Part shown: piece by piece, positions 43,665-52,051 of the stretch | Position numbering within the stretch: the first letter of the stretch is position 1 | Layout: the number at the start of each line of letters is the position of its first letter | NCBI GenBank assembly: GCA_019748055.1 | Contig: JAIEQC010000012.1 | Span: forward strand, 1-64,000 | Length of the DNA: 64,000 bases | Reading direction: 5' to 3' | DNA from: Caulobacteraceae bacterium | GTDB lineage: Bacteria; Pseudomonadota; Alphaproteobacteria; Caulobacterales; Caulobacteraceae | The notes under the pieces: generated by a model | Seen by the model: only the letters and a program-made list of their open reading frames with translations | Database searches by the model: none | What the model was told of the DNA's origin: nothing | Position numbers and translations under genes: made by a program

Positions 43665-44939
43665 TCAGTGGGCGAACTGGGCGGCTTCGGTGGAGTCCTT
43701 GAGCGCGGTCGTGGAGGACCGGCCGGACGAGATGACGGTCGCCACCTGGTCGAAGTAGCCGGTGCCGACCTCGCGCTGGTGTCGGGTGGCGGTGTAGCCT
43801 CGGGCCTCGTTGGCGAACTCGCGCTGCTGCAGTTCGGAGTAGGCGGCCATGCCGCGCTCGCGGTAGCCGTCGGCGAGCTCGAACATGCCGTTGTTCAGGC
43901 TGTGGAAGCCGGCCAGGGTCACGAACTGGAACTTGTAGCCCATGGCCCCCAGCTCGCGCTGGAACCTGGCGATGGTCGCGTCGTCCAGCTTGGCCTTCCA
44001 GTTGAAGGAGGGAGAGCAGTTGTAGGCCATAAGCTTGCCGGGATGCTCCTTCTGGACCGCCTCGGCGAAGCGGCGGGCGTCGTCCAGGTCGGGGTGGCTG
44101 GTCTCCCACCACAGGACGTCGGCGTAGCGGGCGTAGGCCAGGCCGCGGGCGATGCAGTGGTCCAGGCCCGTGCCGGCCTTGAGCCGGTAGAAGCCCTCGA
44201 CCGTGCGGTCGTCGCGGTCGATGAAGGGGTGGTCGCGTTCGTCGACGTCGGAGGTGATGAGCTGGGCGCTCTCCGCGTCGGTACGGGCCACCGTGAGGGT
44301 GGCGGTGCCCATGACGTCGGCCGCCAGGCGGGCGGCGATCAGGTTGCGCTCGTGCTGGGCGGTGGGGATCAGCACCTTGCCGCCCAGGTGGCCGCACTTC
44401 TTCTCACTGGCCAGCTGATCCTCGAAATGGACGCCCGCGGCGCCCGCCTCGATGAAGGCCTTCATGATCTCGAAGCTGTTCAGGGGGCCGCCGAAGCCGG
44501 CCTCGGCGTCCGCGACGATCGGCACGAACCAGTCGCGCTTGGCCCCGCCCTCGGCGTGCTCGATCTGATCGGCGCGCTGCAGGGTGCGGTTGATGCGGCG
44601 GCACAGCTCGGGCGCGGCGTTGGCCGGGTACAGCGACTGGTCGGGGTACATGGCGCCGGCCGTGTTGGCGTCGGCCGCGACCTGCCAGCCCGACAGGTAG
44701 ATGGCCTTCAGGCCCGCGCGGACCATCTGCATGGCCTGGTTGCCGGTGACGGCGCCGAGCGCGTTCACATAGGGCTCGGTGTGCAGCAGCTCCCACAGGC
44801 GGTTCGCGCCGCGCTGGGCCAGGGTCTGGGCGATCGGCACCGAGCCGCGCAGGCGCAGGACGTCGGCGGCCGTGTAGGGGCGTTCGATGCCGTCGAAGCG
44901 GCCCTTGGGCGCGGGGACGAGGTCGGCGAAGTCGGTCAT
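43665..44939 (-). CDS. aceA: Isocitrate lyase
   Basis: The 424-residue enzyme splits isocitrate into succinate and glyoxylate, the first step of the glyoxylate shunt. The active-site loop [13 protein letters not shown] contains the KKCGH signature; [11 protein letters not shown] supplies metal ligands, WWETSHPD and [10 protein letters not shown] the substrate contacts. ATG 44939 gives the normal length. The gene is divergent from scfR with a 159-base gap. Malate synthase is not in the window. Confidence 0.97.
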   Translation of the reverse strand: MTDFADLVPAPKGRFDGIERPYTAADVLRLRGSVPIAQTLAQRGANRLWELLHTEPYVNALGAVTGNQAMQMVRAGLKAIYLSGWQVAADANTAGAMYPDQSLYPANAAPELCRRINRTLQRADQIEHAEGGAKRDWFVPIVADAEAGFGGPLNSFEIMKAFIEAGAAGVHFEDQLASEKKCGHLGGKVLIPTAQHERNLIAARLAADVMGTATLTVARTDAESAQLITSDVDERDHPFIDRDDRTVEGFYRLKAGTGLDHCIARGLAYARYADVLWWETSHPDLDDARRFAEAVQKEHPGKLMAYNCSPSFNWKAKLDDATIARFQRELGAMGYKFQFVTLAGFHSLNNGMFELADGYRERGMAAYSELQQREFANEARGYTATRHQREVGTGYFDQVATVISSGRSSTTALKDSTEAAQFAH

Positions 44940-45046
44940 GGCGGCGGGTCCGTGCGGGTCGGCGGGGGCGACGGCCGCCCCGGCCCGACGGAGAGAACAC
45001 GCCGCTGTCACTTTTGATACAGCAGCGACCCCTAAATTGATGTCGT

Positions 45047-45059
45047 GTTGTCACAACAT
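45047..45059. promoter_or_regulatory. Palindrome TGTTGT-C-ACAACA between aceA and scfR
   Basis: A perfect 6-base dyad with a 1-base centre lies 39 bases before the scfR start and about 108 before aceA. A looser repeat, GCTGT-N10-ACAGC (45005-45024), lies nearer aceA. Either could be the site for ScfR. No TTTGCAAA-type RamB site was seen. Confidence 0.4.
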
Positions 45060-45098
45060 GACCTCGACAAATCAGTCATATCGTGACACCCCTTGACC

Positions 45099-46526
45099 AT
45101 GGACGTCGCCGCCGATCGCAAGCTGTTCCTGGGGGCGCGGGTCCGGCGGCTGAGGCGCGAGCGCGGGCTGACGCAGACGGCCATGGCGGGCGACCTGGGC
45201 GTCTCGCCCAGCTATCTGAACCACATAGAGCGCAACCAGCGGCCGGTGACGGCGCAGCTGCTGCTGCGGTTGGCAGAGGCGTACGACGTCGACCTGAGGG
45301 CGCTGAGCCAGGCCGGACCGGCGGGGCCGACGGAGCTGGCCGAGATCCTGGCCGATCCCCTGTTCGAGGGGCTGGAAACGCCGCGCCACGAGCTGCTGAC
45401 CCTGGCGGAGGAGGCCCCGGCGGCGGCCGAGGCCCTGGTGCGGCTGTACCGGGCGCACGCGGCGCAGCGGGACCGGGCGCGGGCCGCCCTGGTGGAAGGG
45501 ACCGAGAGCCCGGATGCGCCCAATCCCTCGGACTGGGTGCGCGACTGGATCCAGGAGCGCGGCAACTACTTCCCCGAACTGGACGGGCTGGGCGAGACGC
45601 TGCACGCGGCGCTGGACCCCAACATGACCGGCGAGGGGTGCGAGGCGCTGGCGCGGGTGCGGCTGGCGCAGCGGCACAATCTGACCGTCCGGGTCATGCC
45701 GGCCGAGGTGATGGTGGAATGGACGCGACGGTTCGATCCGCACCGGCGGCGGCTGCTGCTGTCCGAGACGCTGGACGCCTCGTCCCGGGGCTTCGCCATC
45801 GCCTATCAGCTGGCGCTGGTGGAGCACGGGGCGGAGCTGGAGGCGATGACGGACGCCGCGCGGCCGCCGGACGAGGCGACGCGCGCCCTGCTGAAGGTCA
45901 GCCTGACCAACACCCTGGCCGCGGCCATCCTGATGCCCTACGCCGCCTTCCAGCGGCTGGCGGAGGCGAGCGGCTACGACATCGGGCGGCTGCAGAACCG
46001 GTTCTCGGTCTCCTATGAGCAGGTGGCGCACCGGCTGACGACGCTGAGCCGGCCCACGGCGCGAGGGGTGCCCTTCTTCCTGATCCGGGTCGACCAGGCG
46101 GGCAACGTGTCCAAGCGGTATGCGTCCGGCGCCTTTCCCTTCGCCCGGTTCGGCGGAGCGTGCCCGCGGTGGCGGCTGCACAGCGCGTTCCGCACGCCCG
46201 GCAAGACGGTGACGCAGATCATCGAGACGCCTGACGGGCGGCGCTGGTTCACCCTGGCGCGGACGGTGGATCGTCAGGGGCACGACGGCCATGGCGAGCG
46301 GCATGACCTGGCGATCGGACTGGGGTGCGAGCTGAAGGAGGCGCGGCGGCTGGCCCTGGCGCGCGGGCTGGACCTGAGCGACCCGCCGGTGACGCCGATC
46401 GGCCCGGCGTGCCGCCTGTGCCCCCGCCATCCCTGCGCCGAACGCGCCGCCCCGCCGATCGACCGGCCGCTGGCCGTGGACGACTGGGCCAAGTCGGTGA
46501 GCCCCTATCCGTTCCGGGCCGGGTGA
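45099..46526 (+). CDS. scfR: ScfR/RamB-type short-chain fatty acid-responsive regulator
   Basis: The 475-residue protein has an N-terminal XRE helix-turn-helix (RVRRLRRERGLTQTAMAGDL, GVSPSYLNHIERNQRPV), a DUF955-like domain in the middle (AIAYQLALVEHGAELEAM, ILMPYAAFQRLAE) and a Cys-containing DUF2083 C-terminus (CRLCPRHPCAERAAPP). This is the layout of ScfR, RamB and MccR, which bind acyl-CoA and regulate glyoxylate, propionate or acetate genes. The divergent aceA is the obvious target. ATG 45099 is preferred over TTG 45093. Confidence 0.9.
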   Translation: MDVAADRKLFLGARVRRLRRERGLTQTAMAGDLGVSPSYLNHIERNQRPVTAQLLLRLAEAYDVDLRALSQAGPAGPTELAEILADPLFEGLETPRHELLTLAEEAPAAAEALVRLYRAHAAQRDRARAALVEGTESPDAPNPSDWVRDWIQERGNYFPELDGLGETLHAALDPNMTGEGCEALARVRLAQRHNLTVRVMPAEVMVEWTRRFDPHRRRLLLSETLDASSRGFAIAYQLALVEHGAELEAMTDAARPPDEATRALLKVSLTNTLAAAILMPYAAFQRLAEASGYDIGRLQNRFSVSYEQVAHRLTTLSRPTARGVPFFLIRVDQAGNVSKRYASGAFPFARFGGACPRWRLHSAFRTPGKTVTQIIETPDGRRWFTLARTVDRQGHDGHGERHDLAIGLGCELKEARRLALARGLDLSDPPVTPIGPACRLCPRHPCAERAAPPIDRPLAVDDWAKSVSPYPFRAG

Positions 46527-46561
46527 TGGAATCAGAAAAAAATTTCCATCATTTCCATCAC
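46523..46561. terminator. Inverted repeat at the scfR 3' end
   Basis: GTGATGGAA and TTCCATCAC form 9-base perfect arms separated by 21 bases that include an A-run; an inner TTTCCATCA copy allows alternative pairing. The left arm contains the scfR stop codon and the right arm lies just before the convergent gene end, a typical place for a bidirectional terminator. Confidence 0.5.
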
Positions 46562-46577
46562 GACCCCCAGTGAGATT

Positions 46578-47045
46578 TCAGCCCCGCTCCACGTCGCGCA
46601 GCTGGAGCGCGGCCTTGGCCTGGGCCTCGATCAGGCGGGCGGTCGGGGACAGGCCGTCGATCTGTTCTCGCGCCGCCTTTTGCGCGCGGGAGGCGGCGTG
46701 CGCCTCTCCCACCGCCAGACCGGCGTGCAGACGGCGCCAGCGCATGGCCTCAAGCACATGGCCGGCCTCCAAGGCCTGGGTCATGCGCCGCCAGGCGATG
46801 TCGGCGGCGTCGGCCGGGTCCTGGACCGGGGCGTCCATGTCGAGCGGCGGCGGGGGCGGGGCCGCCCGGCGTTGATCGCGGCGCAGCCAACCCTCCTCTC
46901 GCGCGCGGCGCCAGAAGGTGGCGGTGGACAATTCGAGGTCCTCGCAGATGATCCGCGCCGAATAGCCGGCCTCGAACATCTGGCGCGCGACGTCCCACAC
47001 GTCGCTGCCGGTGATGTAGGTGGGGAGATCGTCAGGGTGCGTCAT
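46578..47045 (-). CDS. HTH-containing hypothetical protein (terminase small subunit-like)
   Basis: The 155-residue protein starts at ATG 47045 (MTHPDDLPTYITGSDVW). Residues 15-55 look like a recruitment-type helix-turn-helix (VARQMFEAGYSARIICEDLE, LSTATFWRRAREEGW), which recalls small terminase subunits and transposase-like DNA binders. The second half is helical and Ala-rich. No phage genes accompany it, so it is likely a domesticated or cellular family. No specific function can be given. Confidence 0.6.
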   Translation of the reverse strand: MTHPDDLPTYITGSDVWDVARQMFEAGYSARIICEDLELSTATFWRRAREEGWLRRDQRRAAPPPPPLDMDAPVQDPADAADIAWRRMTQALEAGHVLEAMRWRRLHAGLAVGEAHAASRAQKAAREQIDGLSPTARLIEAQAKAALQLRDVERG

Positions 47046-47092
47046 GCCGAAAGGATGGCGCAGGGGTGCGTCAGAATCGGACGTAGCTTCGA

Positions 47093-47815
47093 TCAGTCGA
47101 CGTTCGGCTGCCAAGGGACGATGACGCCGTCTTCGGGCCGTGCCAGCGGGCGGAGTTCCCACGTCTGGTCTCTAGACGTCATGCGAAGGCGATCACTCTC
47201 AAGTTGAAAGCTATGACAGATCAGGGACAGCGCATCTGGATCGCTCGCCGCCTTCGCCTCTTCGGCGGACCTCTCGGACTCCGGGGTCTGCGCCGCAATC
47301 TCCGCGAACATGGCCGGCCACATCCGCCAATAGCGTTCGGAGTCGCCGCCGCTGACGACGTAGTCTTCGGGATCGTGCCAAGCGCCGGAGCGTGACAGCC
47401 GCATCCGTGGTTTGCCGACCAGTTCCCAGCTGACCGAGCAGAGGGCATCGTCCTGAATCTTGAAAGCGCGCGTGTGGCAGAACTTGATCTGCTCGGCGCC
47501 CATCGCCTCGGCCTGCGCGAGGAGCGCGATCAGAAGCGGTTCGACCTCAGCGACCGAAGCCAATCCGGAGCGCTCGCCATAGTCGAGAGCCGTTTCGATC
47601 CACCAGATGTCGGATCCAGCACACCCGGAAGTGGTCAAGGCGTCGAAGTCGTATCGTGAGATCTCGCTGCATCCTTCGAGTGACGGCTCCCACGTGCACC
47701 ACCAGCCTTCACCGAGCGTGGCCACGAGTTCCGGCCCCGTCAGCGGGTCCGGACCCGGCGCGGCAATGAGGGCGGCGGACAGAACGAGGGCGACGGACAT
47801 GCTGCGATCCTGCAT
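47093..47815 (-). CDS. Secreted hypothetical protein
   Basis: The 240-residue product has a short signal peptide (MSVALVLSAALIAAPG), six to seven Cys residues in the mature part (WWCTWEPSLEGCS, GCAGSD, FCHTRAF, LCSVSW, LICHSF) and Trp-rich patches, suggesting a disulphide-bonded periplasmic protein. No domain is recognised. The base composition is clearly lower in G+C than the neighbours, so it may be a later acquisition. ATG 47815 or ATG 47800 could be the start. Confidence 0.55.
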   Translation of the reverse strand: MQDRSMSVALVLSAALIAAPGPDPLTGPELVATLGEGWWCTWEPSLEGCSEISRYDFDALTTSGCAGSDIWWIETALDYGERSGLASVAEVEPLLIALLAQAEAMGAEQIKFCHTRAFKIQDDALCSVSWELVGKPRMRLSRSGAWHDPEDYVVSGGDSERYWRMWPAMFAEIAAQTPESERSAEEAKAASDPDALSLICHSFQLESDRLRMTSRDQTWELRPLARPEDGVIVPWQPNVD

Positions 47816-47889
47816 GAAGAATCGCGGGGTTCAAGCGTGAGTTGAGGTCGTCTCGCCCTATCCCTCCCCCCGTTCGGCGCTGCTCGCCG

Positions 47890-48870
47890 TCACCGTAACG
47901 CAGCCTGGGCAGCCGCCAGTTCTTCCGCCATCACCTGTTTCAGCCGCTGCGGGGCCAAGATCGTCACCGCACCCGACCAGGTGAACAGGTGCCAGGCGAG
48001 TTCGCGCATGCCCGAGGCGGTGAAGCGGACGATGACGCCGCCGTCGGGGGCGTCTTCCAGGGTCTGGGTCGGGTGCCAGCGCCAGGCGCGGGCTTCCTCG
48101 GCCTTTTCGCCGGGGGCGACCTTGAGGACCACGTCCTCGACCGCGTCCTGATAGATGCCGAAGCTGCGGGCGGCGAAGGCGCCGAGGTCGAAGTCGGCGG
48201 GGGGCGGGGCGGTCCCCTCCTCCGCGCGGACGGCGGCCATCCGATCCAGGCGGAAGGTCTGGATCTTGCCGGTCGTCAGGTCAGCGGCGACCAGATAGTT
48301 GGCCCGACCGAACATCAGGCCGCAGGCGGCGACGGTGCGGCGGCGCGCCTCCGCCCCCGGGCGGCTGTAGGTGAAGCCCAGCGGGCGCTGGGCCAGCACG
48401 GCCTGACGGATCTCGGCCAGCACGGCCTCGTCGGACGAGGGGCGGGGGCCGGCCTGGACGGCCAGGGTCTCGGCCCGCATCAGCGCCTCCTGATCCGGGG
48501 CGATGCGGGTCAGGACCGAGGCGCGCATGGCGGCCTTGATCTTGCGCTCCAGACTTTCCAGCGCGGCGGCGCGGGCGGGTTCGCCGGTCGCGCGGAGGCC
48601 TTGGGCCGCGCGGGACAGCTCGACCAGTTCGGGCGTGGTCGGGGCCTGTTCGAAGCCGGACAGGCCGCCGCGGATTCGCCAGCGTTTGGTGGGCGGCTCG
48701 GAGACCTCCTCGGCGAGGGGGTAGAGGGACAGGACGGCGTCGCGCATGCGCTCGACCGTGCGGCGGCCGACGCCCATCTCCTGCGCCATCTCGTCCAGCG
48801 TCAGGCCCTCGGCGCTGGCCGCCATGCGCCGCGCCAGCTCGATGACCAGACCCGCCTTTTCATGCCGCAT
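47890..48870 (-). CDS. WYL-domain transcription regulator, DriD-like
   Basis: The 326-residue protein has an N-terminal winged helix (LTLDEMAQEMGVGRRTVERM, RDAVLSLYPL), a helical linker, a WYL domain (GLMFGRANYLVAADLTTGKI, QTFRLDRMAAVRA) and the WCX domain at the C-terminus. The architecture and the phrase RHEKAGLVIELARRMAASAE resemble Caulobacter DriD, which is activated by single-stranded DNA in a SOS-independent damage response. That link is recalled, not aligned. It is divergent from a 73-codon gene; a TACGAC-N7-GTCGTA repeat lies between. ATG 48870 is chosen over GTG 48876. Confidence 0.85.
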   Translation of the reverse strand: MRHEKAGLVIELARRMAASAEGLTLDEMAQEMGVGRRTVERMRDAVLSLYPLAEEVSEPPTKRWRIRGGLSGFEQAPTTPELVELSRAAQGLRATGEPARAAALESLERKIKAAMRASVLTRIAPDQEALMRAETLAVQAGPRPSSDEAVLAEIRQAVLAQRPLGFTYSRPGAEARRRTVAACGLMFGRANYLVAADLTTGKIQTFRLDRMAAVRAEEGTAPPPADFDLGAFAARSFGIYQDAVEDVVLKVAPGEKAEEARAWRWHPTQTLEDAPDGGVIVRFTASGMRELAWHLFTWSGAVTILAPQRLKQVMAEELAAAQAALR

Positions 48871-48886
48871 GGACACTCCGGATCGC

Positions 48887-48905
48887 TACGACCGTTTCTG
48901 TCGTA
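48887..48905. promoter_or_regulatory. Inverted repeat TACGAC-N7-GTCGTA, candidate WYL regulator site
   Basis: Perfect 6-base arms with a 7-base spacer lie 17 bases before the regulator ATG (other strand) and 55 bases before the small divergent gene. Such a site could control both genes. Confidence 0.5.
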
Positions 48906-48959
48906 ACGCTGCACCATAAGGGTCATATCGACAAGTCGCCCCGTTCAGGAGACCCGCAG

Positions 48960-49181
48960 ATGACCCGCTTCGACCCCACCGCCGCCGTCGCCGCCGAACG
49001 CTATCTGATCGTGCCCTGCGAAGGTCGGTCGAAGGATTTGGCCGTGATCTGGGACCGGCTGGAGGAACAGGTGGTGGACGTGATCGACCGCCGCGCCGCC
49101 GCCCGCTGGACCGAGGAGGACGCGCTGTGGGACGAGGGCCGCGCGGCGCTGGTGGAAGAGCCGATGCGTATGGCGGCCTGA
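48960..49181 (+). CDS. Small soluble hypothetical protein divergent from the WYL regulator
   Basis: The 73-residue protein (MTRFDPTAAVAAERYLIVPC onward) has no membrane segment and ends in an acidic helical stretch. A CAGGAGACCC ribosome-binding region precedes the ATG at 48960. No family is recognised. It is a possible target of the neighbouring WYL regulator because of the shared intergenic dyad. It does not resemble the small membrane-bound division inhibitor DidA that DriD controls in Caulobacter. Confidence 0.6.
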   Translation: MTRFDPTAAVAAERYLIVPCEGRSKDLAVIWDRLEEQVVDVIDRRAAARWTEEDALWDEGRAALVEEPMRMAA

Positions 49182-49224
49182 TCCGGCTCTTGCCCCTCGC
49201 CCGCCCGCCCGCTAGCCGGGGCGG

Positions 49225-50727
49225 ATGACGGACGCGATGCAGACCCTCGACGGCACCCAGGCCGTGAACGCCGCGGTGGAGGCCTTCAAGGCCCGGGAGC
49301 GGGACGCCTGCGCGGCCCTGCTGGGGCGGGCGATCCAGGCGGACCCGCCGCTGGGGGCCAAGTGGATGTCGGTGTCGCGCATGGCCGACACGATCGGCGA
49401 AGTGAACATCGCCCTGGCCGCCGCGCGGCGGGCCATCGCGGCGGCCCCGACGGCCGAGCACCGGCAGGCCTATGCCAACATGCTGAGCCAGAACGGGCGC
49501 ACCGAAGAGGCGCGGCGCGAGGCGCTGGCCCTGGTGCGCGACCGGCCGAACGACCCGTCCGCCCTGCATTTCCTGGCGACCATCCACGTACAGTTCGGCG
49601 AGGAGAAAGAGGCGACGGCGATCCTGCGACGCATCCTGACGCTGCCGACCGTGGCCATGGGGGCGGAGAACGCCTGGTCGGTACTGGCGGGCATCAAGAC
49701 CTTCACGGCGGACGACCCGGACATTCCGGCGATGGAGGCGCTGCTGGAGCGGATCGGGCACGCCGAGGACCGGCGGATGAGCCGGGTCGTGCTGCTGTTC
49801 GCGCTGGGCAAGGCCTATGATGACGCGGGCGACGCGGAGCGGGCCTTCGACGCCTTCGCCGAGGCCGGGCGGCTGCAGATGCCGGACAGCACCTATCGTC
49901 CGGACGAGGCGGACCGGTTCGTGGACGAGGTGGTCTCAGGCTGGGACCGGGCCTTCATGCAGAGCCTGCCCCAGTCGGACTGCGGCGGCGACCGGCCGAT
50001 CTTCGTGCTGGGCCTGCCGCGGTCGGGGACGACGCTGGTGGAGCAGATCCTGGTCAGCCATTCGCAGGTGCACGACGGCGCCGAGGTGCAGATGTTCCGG
50101 CACGCGGCGATGAAGCTGCGCACCCACGACCCGCGTGCGGTGCGCGAGGCCTTCGACGGGCCGGGCGGCGCCGACATGCCGGGACGGATCGGCCGGTCGT
50201 ACCTGCACCTGCTGGACGAGCGGTTCGGCAAGGACGGGCGCGTGGTCGACAAGACGCTGAACCACACGCGCATCCTGGGCCTGATCCACCAGTGCCTGCC
50301 GAACGCCAAATTCATCTGGCTGAGGCGGCATCCGGCGGGGATCGCCTGGTCGTGCTTCCGCACGCGCTTCGCCAAGGGCGTGGACTGGGCCAGGTCGCTG
50401 GAGCACATCGGCCGGCATTTCCGGGGCGAGGACCGGCTGTGGGCGCACTGGTCGAAGGTGCTGCCGGAGGGCACGCTGCTGACCGTGCCGTACGAGGAGC
50501 TGGTGGCCGATCCGGACACGTGGATGCGGCGTATCCTGGATCACGTCGGCCTTCCATGGGAGGACCAGGTGCGGGACTTCCACAAGACCGACCGCGCCGT
50601 GACCACCGCCAGCTTCGCCCAGGTGAGGAAGCCGCTGTATTCGAAGTCGGCGACGGCGTGGAAGCGGTACGAGGGCAAGCTGAAACCGTTCTTCGACGCG
50701 TATGAGGGGCGGCGTCAGGTCGGGTAA
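49225..50727 (+). CDS. TPR-containing sulfotransferase family protein
   Basis: The 500-residue protein has an N-terminal TPR-like region (residues 10-230) and a C-terminal sulfotransferase domain. The PAPS 5'-phosphosulfate loop is IFVLGLPRSGTTLVEQIL; VVDKTLNHTRILGLIHQCLP, AKFIWLRRHPAGIAWSCFRT (3'-phosphate binding) and LTVPYEELVADPDTWMRRIL follow. TPR-sulfotransferases are frequent in Caulobacterales; the acceptor is unknown. It overlaps the convergent DUF1801 gene by 13 bases. Confidence 0.88.
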   Translation: MTDAMQTLDGTQAVNAAVEAFKARERDACAALLGRAIQADPPLGAKWMSVSRMADTIGEVNIALAAARRAIAAAPTAEHRQAYANMLSQNGRTEEARREALALVRDRPNDPSALHFLATIHVQFGEEKEATAILRRILTLPTVAMGAENAWSVLAGIKTFTADDPDIPAMEALLERIGHAEDRRMSRVVLLFALGKAYDDAGDAERAFDAFAEAGRLQMPDSTYRPDEADRFVDEVVSGWDRAFMQSLPQSDCGGDRPIFVLGLPRSGTTLVEQILVSHSQVHDGAEVQMFRHAAMKLRTHDPRAVREAFDGPGGADMPGRIGRSYLHLLDERFGKDGRVVDKTLNHTRILGLIHQCLPNAKFIWLRRHPAGIAWSCFRTRFAKGVDWARSLEHIGRHFRGEDRLWAHWSKVLPEGTLLTVPYEELVADPDTWMRRILDHVGLPWEDQVRDFHKTDRAVTTASFAQVRKPLYSKSATAWKRYEGKLKPFFDAYEGRRQVG

Positions 50728-51137
50728 CGCGCGCGCATCACGACGACGGAGCGGACGCACAGCTCGCGCAGGACGGCCAGGTCCACGTCGGCGAACTTCT
50801 TGATGTAGAGGCAAGAAACGCCGACGCGGTGTTTGCCGAGGCGGGCCAGAAGATCCTGCTTTTCCGGAAACTCCGGCATCAGATAGAGCACCATCTCGGC
50901 CTTTCGGGGCGAGAAGCCGATGATCGGCCAGGTCGCAGGCTTCTTCGTCGTGTTGACGTAGGTGTAGGCGCCGAAGCCGACGATCGACGGCCCCCACATG
51001 ACAGGAGGCTCGCCCGTGATCTCGGACAGCATGGCGAGCGCGGTCTCGGCGTCCGCACGGCGGATTGCGTTTTCGACGCCGGCGATGAACTCGGCAGGCG
51101 GGACGTCGGTGGGCTGGGTCTTGAGCTCGGTGGGCAT
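50715..51137 (-). CDS. DUF1801 domain protein
   Basis: The 140-residue protein fits DUF1801 (YdhG-like): AEFIAGVENAIRRADAETAL, MWGPSIVGFGAYTYVN, WPIIGFSPRKAEMVLYLMPE and GKHRVGVSCLYIKKFADVDL. The fold is related to iron-binding frataxin-like or chaperone proteins; the actual role is unknown. ATG 51137 is the start; codons further upstream are Arg-rich shadow. It converges with the sulfotransferase gene. Confidence 0.85.
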   Translation of the reverse strand: MPTELKTQPTDVPPAEFIAGVENAIRRADAETALAMLSEITGEPPVMWGPSIVGFGAYTYVNTTKKPATWPIIGFSPRKAEMVLYLMPEFPEKQDLLARLGKHRVGVSCLYIKKFADVDLAVLRELCVRSVVVMRARYPT

Positions 51138-51157
51138 GGGCGCCTCCTGTCGGAGCC

Positions 51158-52051
51158 TCAGTCTAGCGCCGTTCCGGGCGCGGCCGCCACGCCCTCGCTG
51201 GGGTCGATCGGGCGCGGGGACGGCGGGCCGGGCCTGAGGGGCACGCGGAAGCAGCCGCCGTCCGCGACGGACCGGCCGGGCGCGCACACGATGACGTCAC
51301 GCGGGGGTGAGGGCGGCGGGACGAACAGGGAGCGGACGAAGGCTTTGTCGGCCTCCGGGAAGCGGGCGGCCATGCGATCCACGCATTCCCCGGACCGGCC
51401 CTCGATCCGGCGCGGCAGCGTCGAAAACTCGCGCATGGCCGTCAGCCAGTCGGTCTGCGACAGATCGCCGATGCCCGCGCCGCGCACGCCGCCCAGACGG
51501 ATGCTGCGGCCGTCTTTCAGCACGAGGTGGAAGGTCGGGCGGTCGATCAGGTCGTCAGCGCGGATGCTGCGCGGACGGCGGACCATGCGACAGTCGACGG
51601 CGAGGGCGGCGAGCCGGTCGTCAGGAAGCGTTTCCAGGGAAGCGAAGACGTCTTCGCGCACCACGATCCGGTCCGGGAAGATGGCCATGCCGGGGCGCGA
51701 GGCGAGGTAGCTGGAGGCCAGCGAGACGGCGGCGACCACCGCCAGGGCGGGAAAGCCCAGCCACCAGCGGCGGCGATCGCCCCGCCGTTCCTGATCCGCC
51801 ACGAAGCCGGCGACCAGGGCCCACAAGGCGCAGGCGCCGAAGGTCCAGAAGATCAGGTCGGACGGCAGCGCCCACCAGACCCGCGGCGCCTCAGGCAGCT
51901 CCAGCCGGAACCAGGCGCCGTCGCCCCACCACTGCAGGGCGCCGTGGGCGAAGCCGAGGATGGTGACGATCATGCCGCCGGCCCACAGCAGGCGGGAACG
52001 CCGCGCGCGACGGACGGTGGAGGGCGAAGGCCGCGAACGGTCGCGCCTCAC
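51158..52051 (-). CDS. Membrane protein of unknown function downstream of pntB
   Basis: The 297-residue protein has three hydrophobic segments (LLWAGGMIVTILGFAHGAL, FWTFGACALWALVAGFVA, WWLGFPALAVVAAVSLASSY) followed by a soluble C-terminal part with RIVVREDVFASLETLPDDRL and a PH-like beta-rich pattern (FHLVLKDGRSIRLGGV). The start is GTG 52051, overlapping the pntB stop; the frame continues into pntB as shadow. No family is recognised. Coupling to pntB may be incidental. Confidence 0.6.
   Translation of the reverse strand: MRRDRSRPSPSTVRRARRSRLLWAGGMIVTILGFAHGALQWWGDGAWFRLELPEAPRVWWALPSDLIFWTFGACALWALVAGFVADQERRGDRRRWWLGFPALAVVAAVSLASSYLASRPGMAIFPDRIVVREDVFASLETLPDDRLAALAVDCRMVRRPRSIRADDLIDRPTFHLVLKDGRSIRLGGVRGAGIGDLSQTDWLTAMREFSTLPRRIEGRSGECVDRMAARFPEADKAFVRSLFVPPPSPPRDVIVCAPGRSVADGGCFRVPLRPGPPSPRPIDPSEGVAAAPGTALD

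Noticed and set aside
46578-47045. Part of a prophage because of small-terminase similarity
   Set aside because: No large terminase, portal, capsid, integrase or lysis genes are nearby; the HTH similarity alone is too weak.
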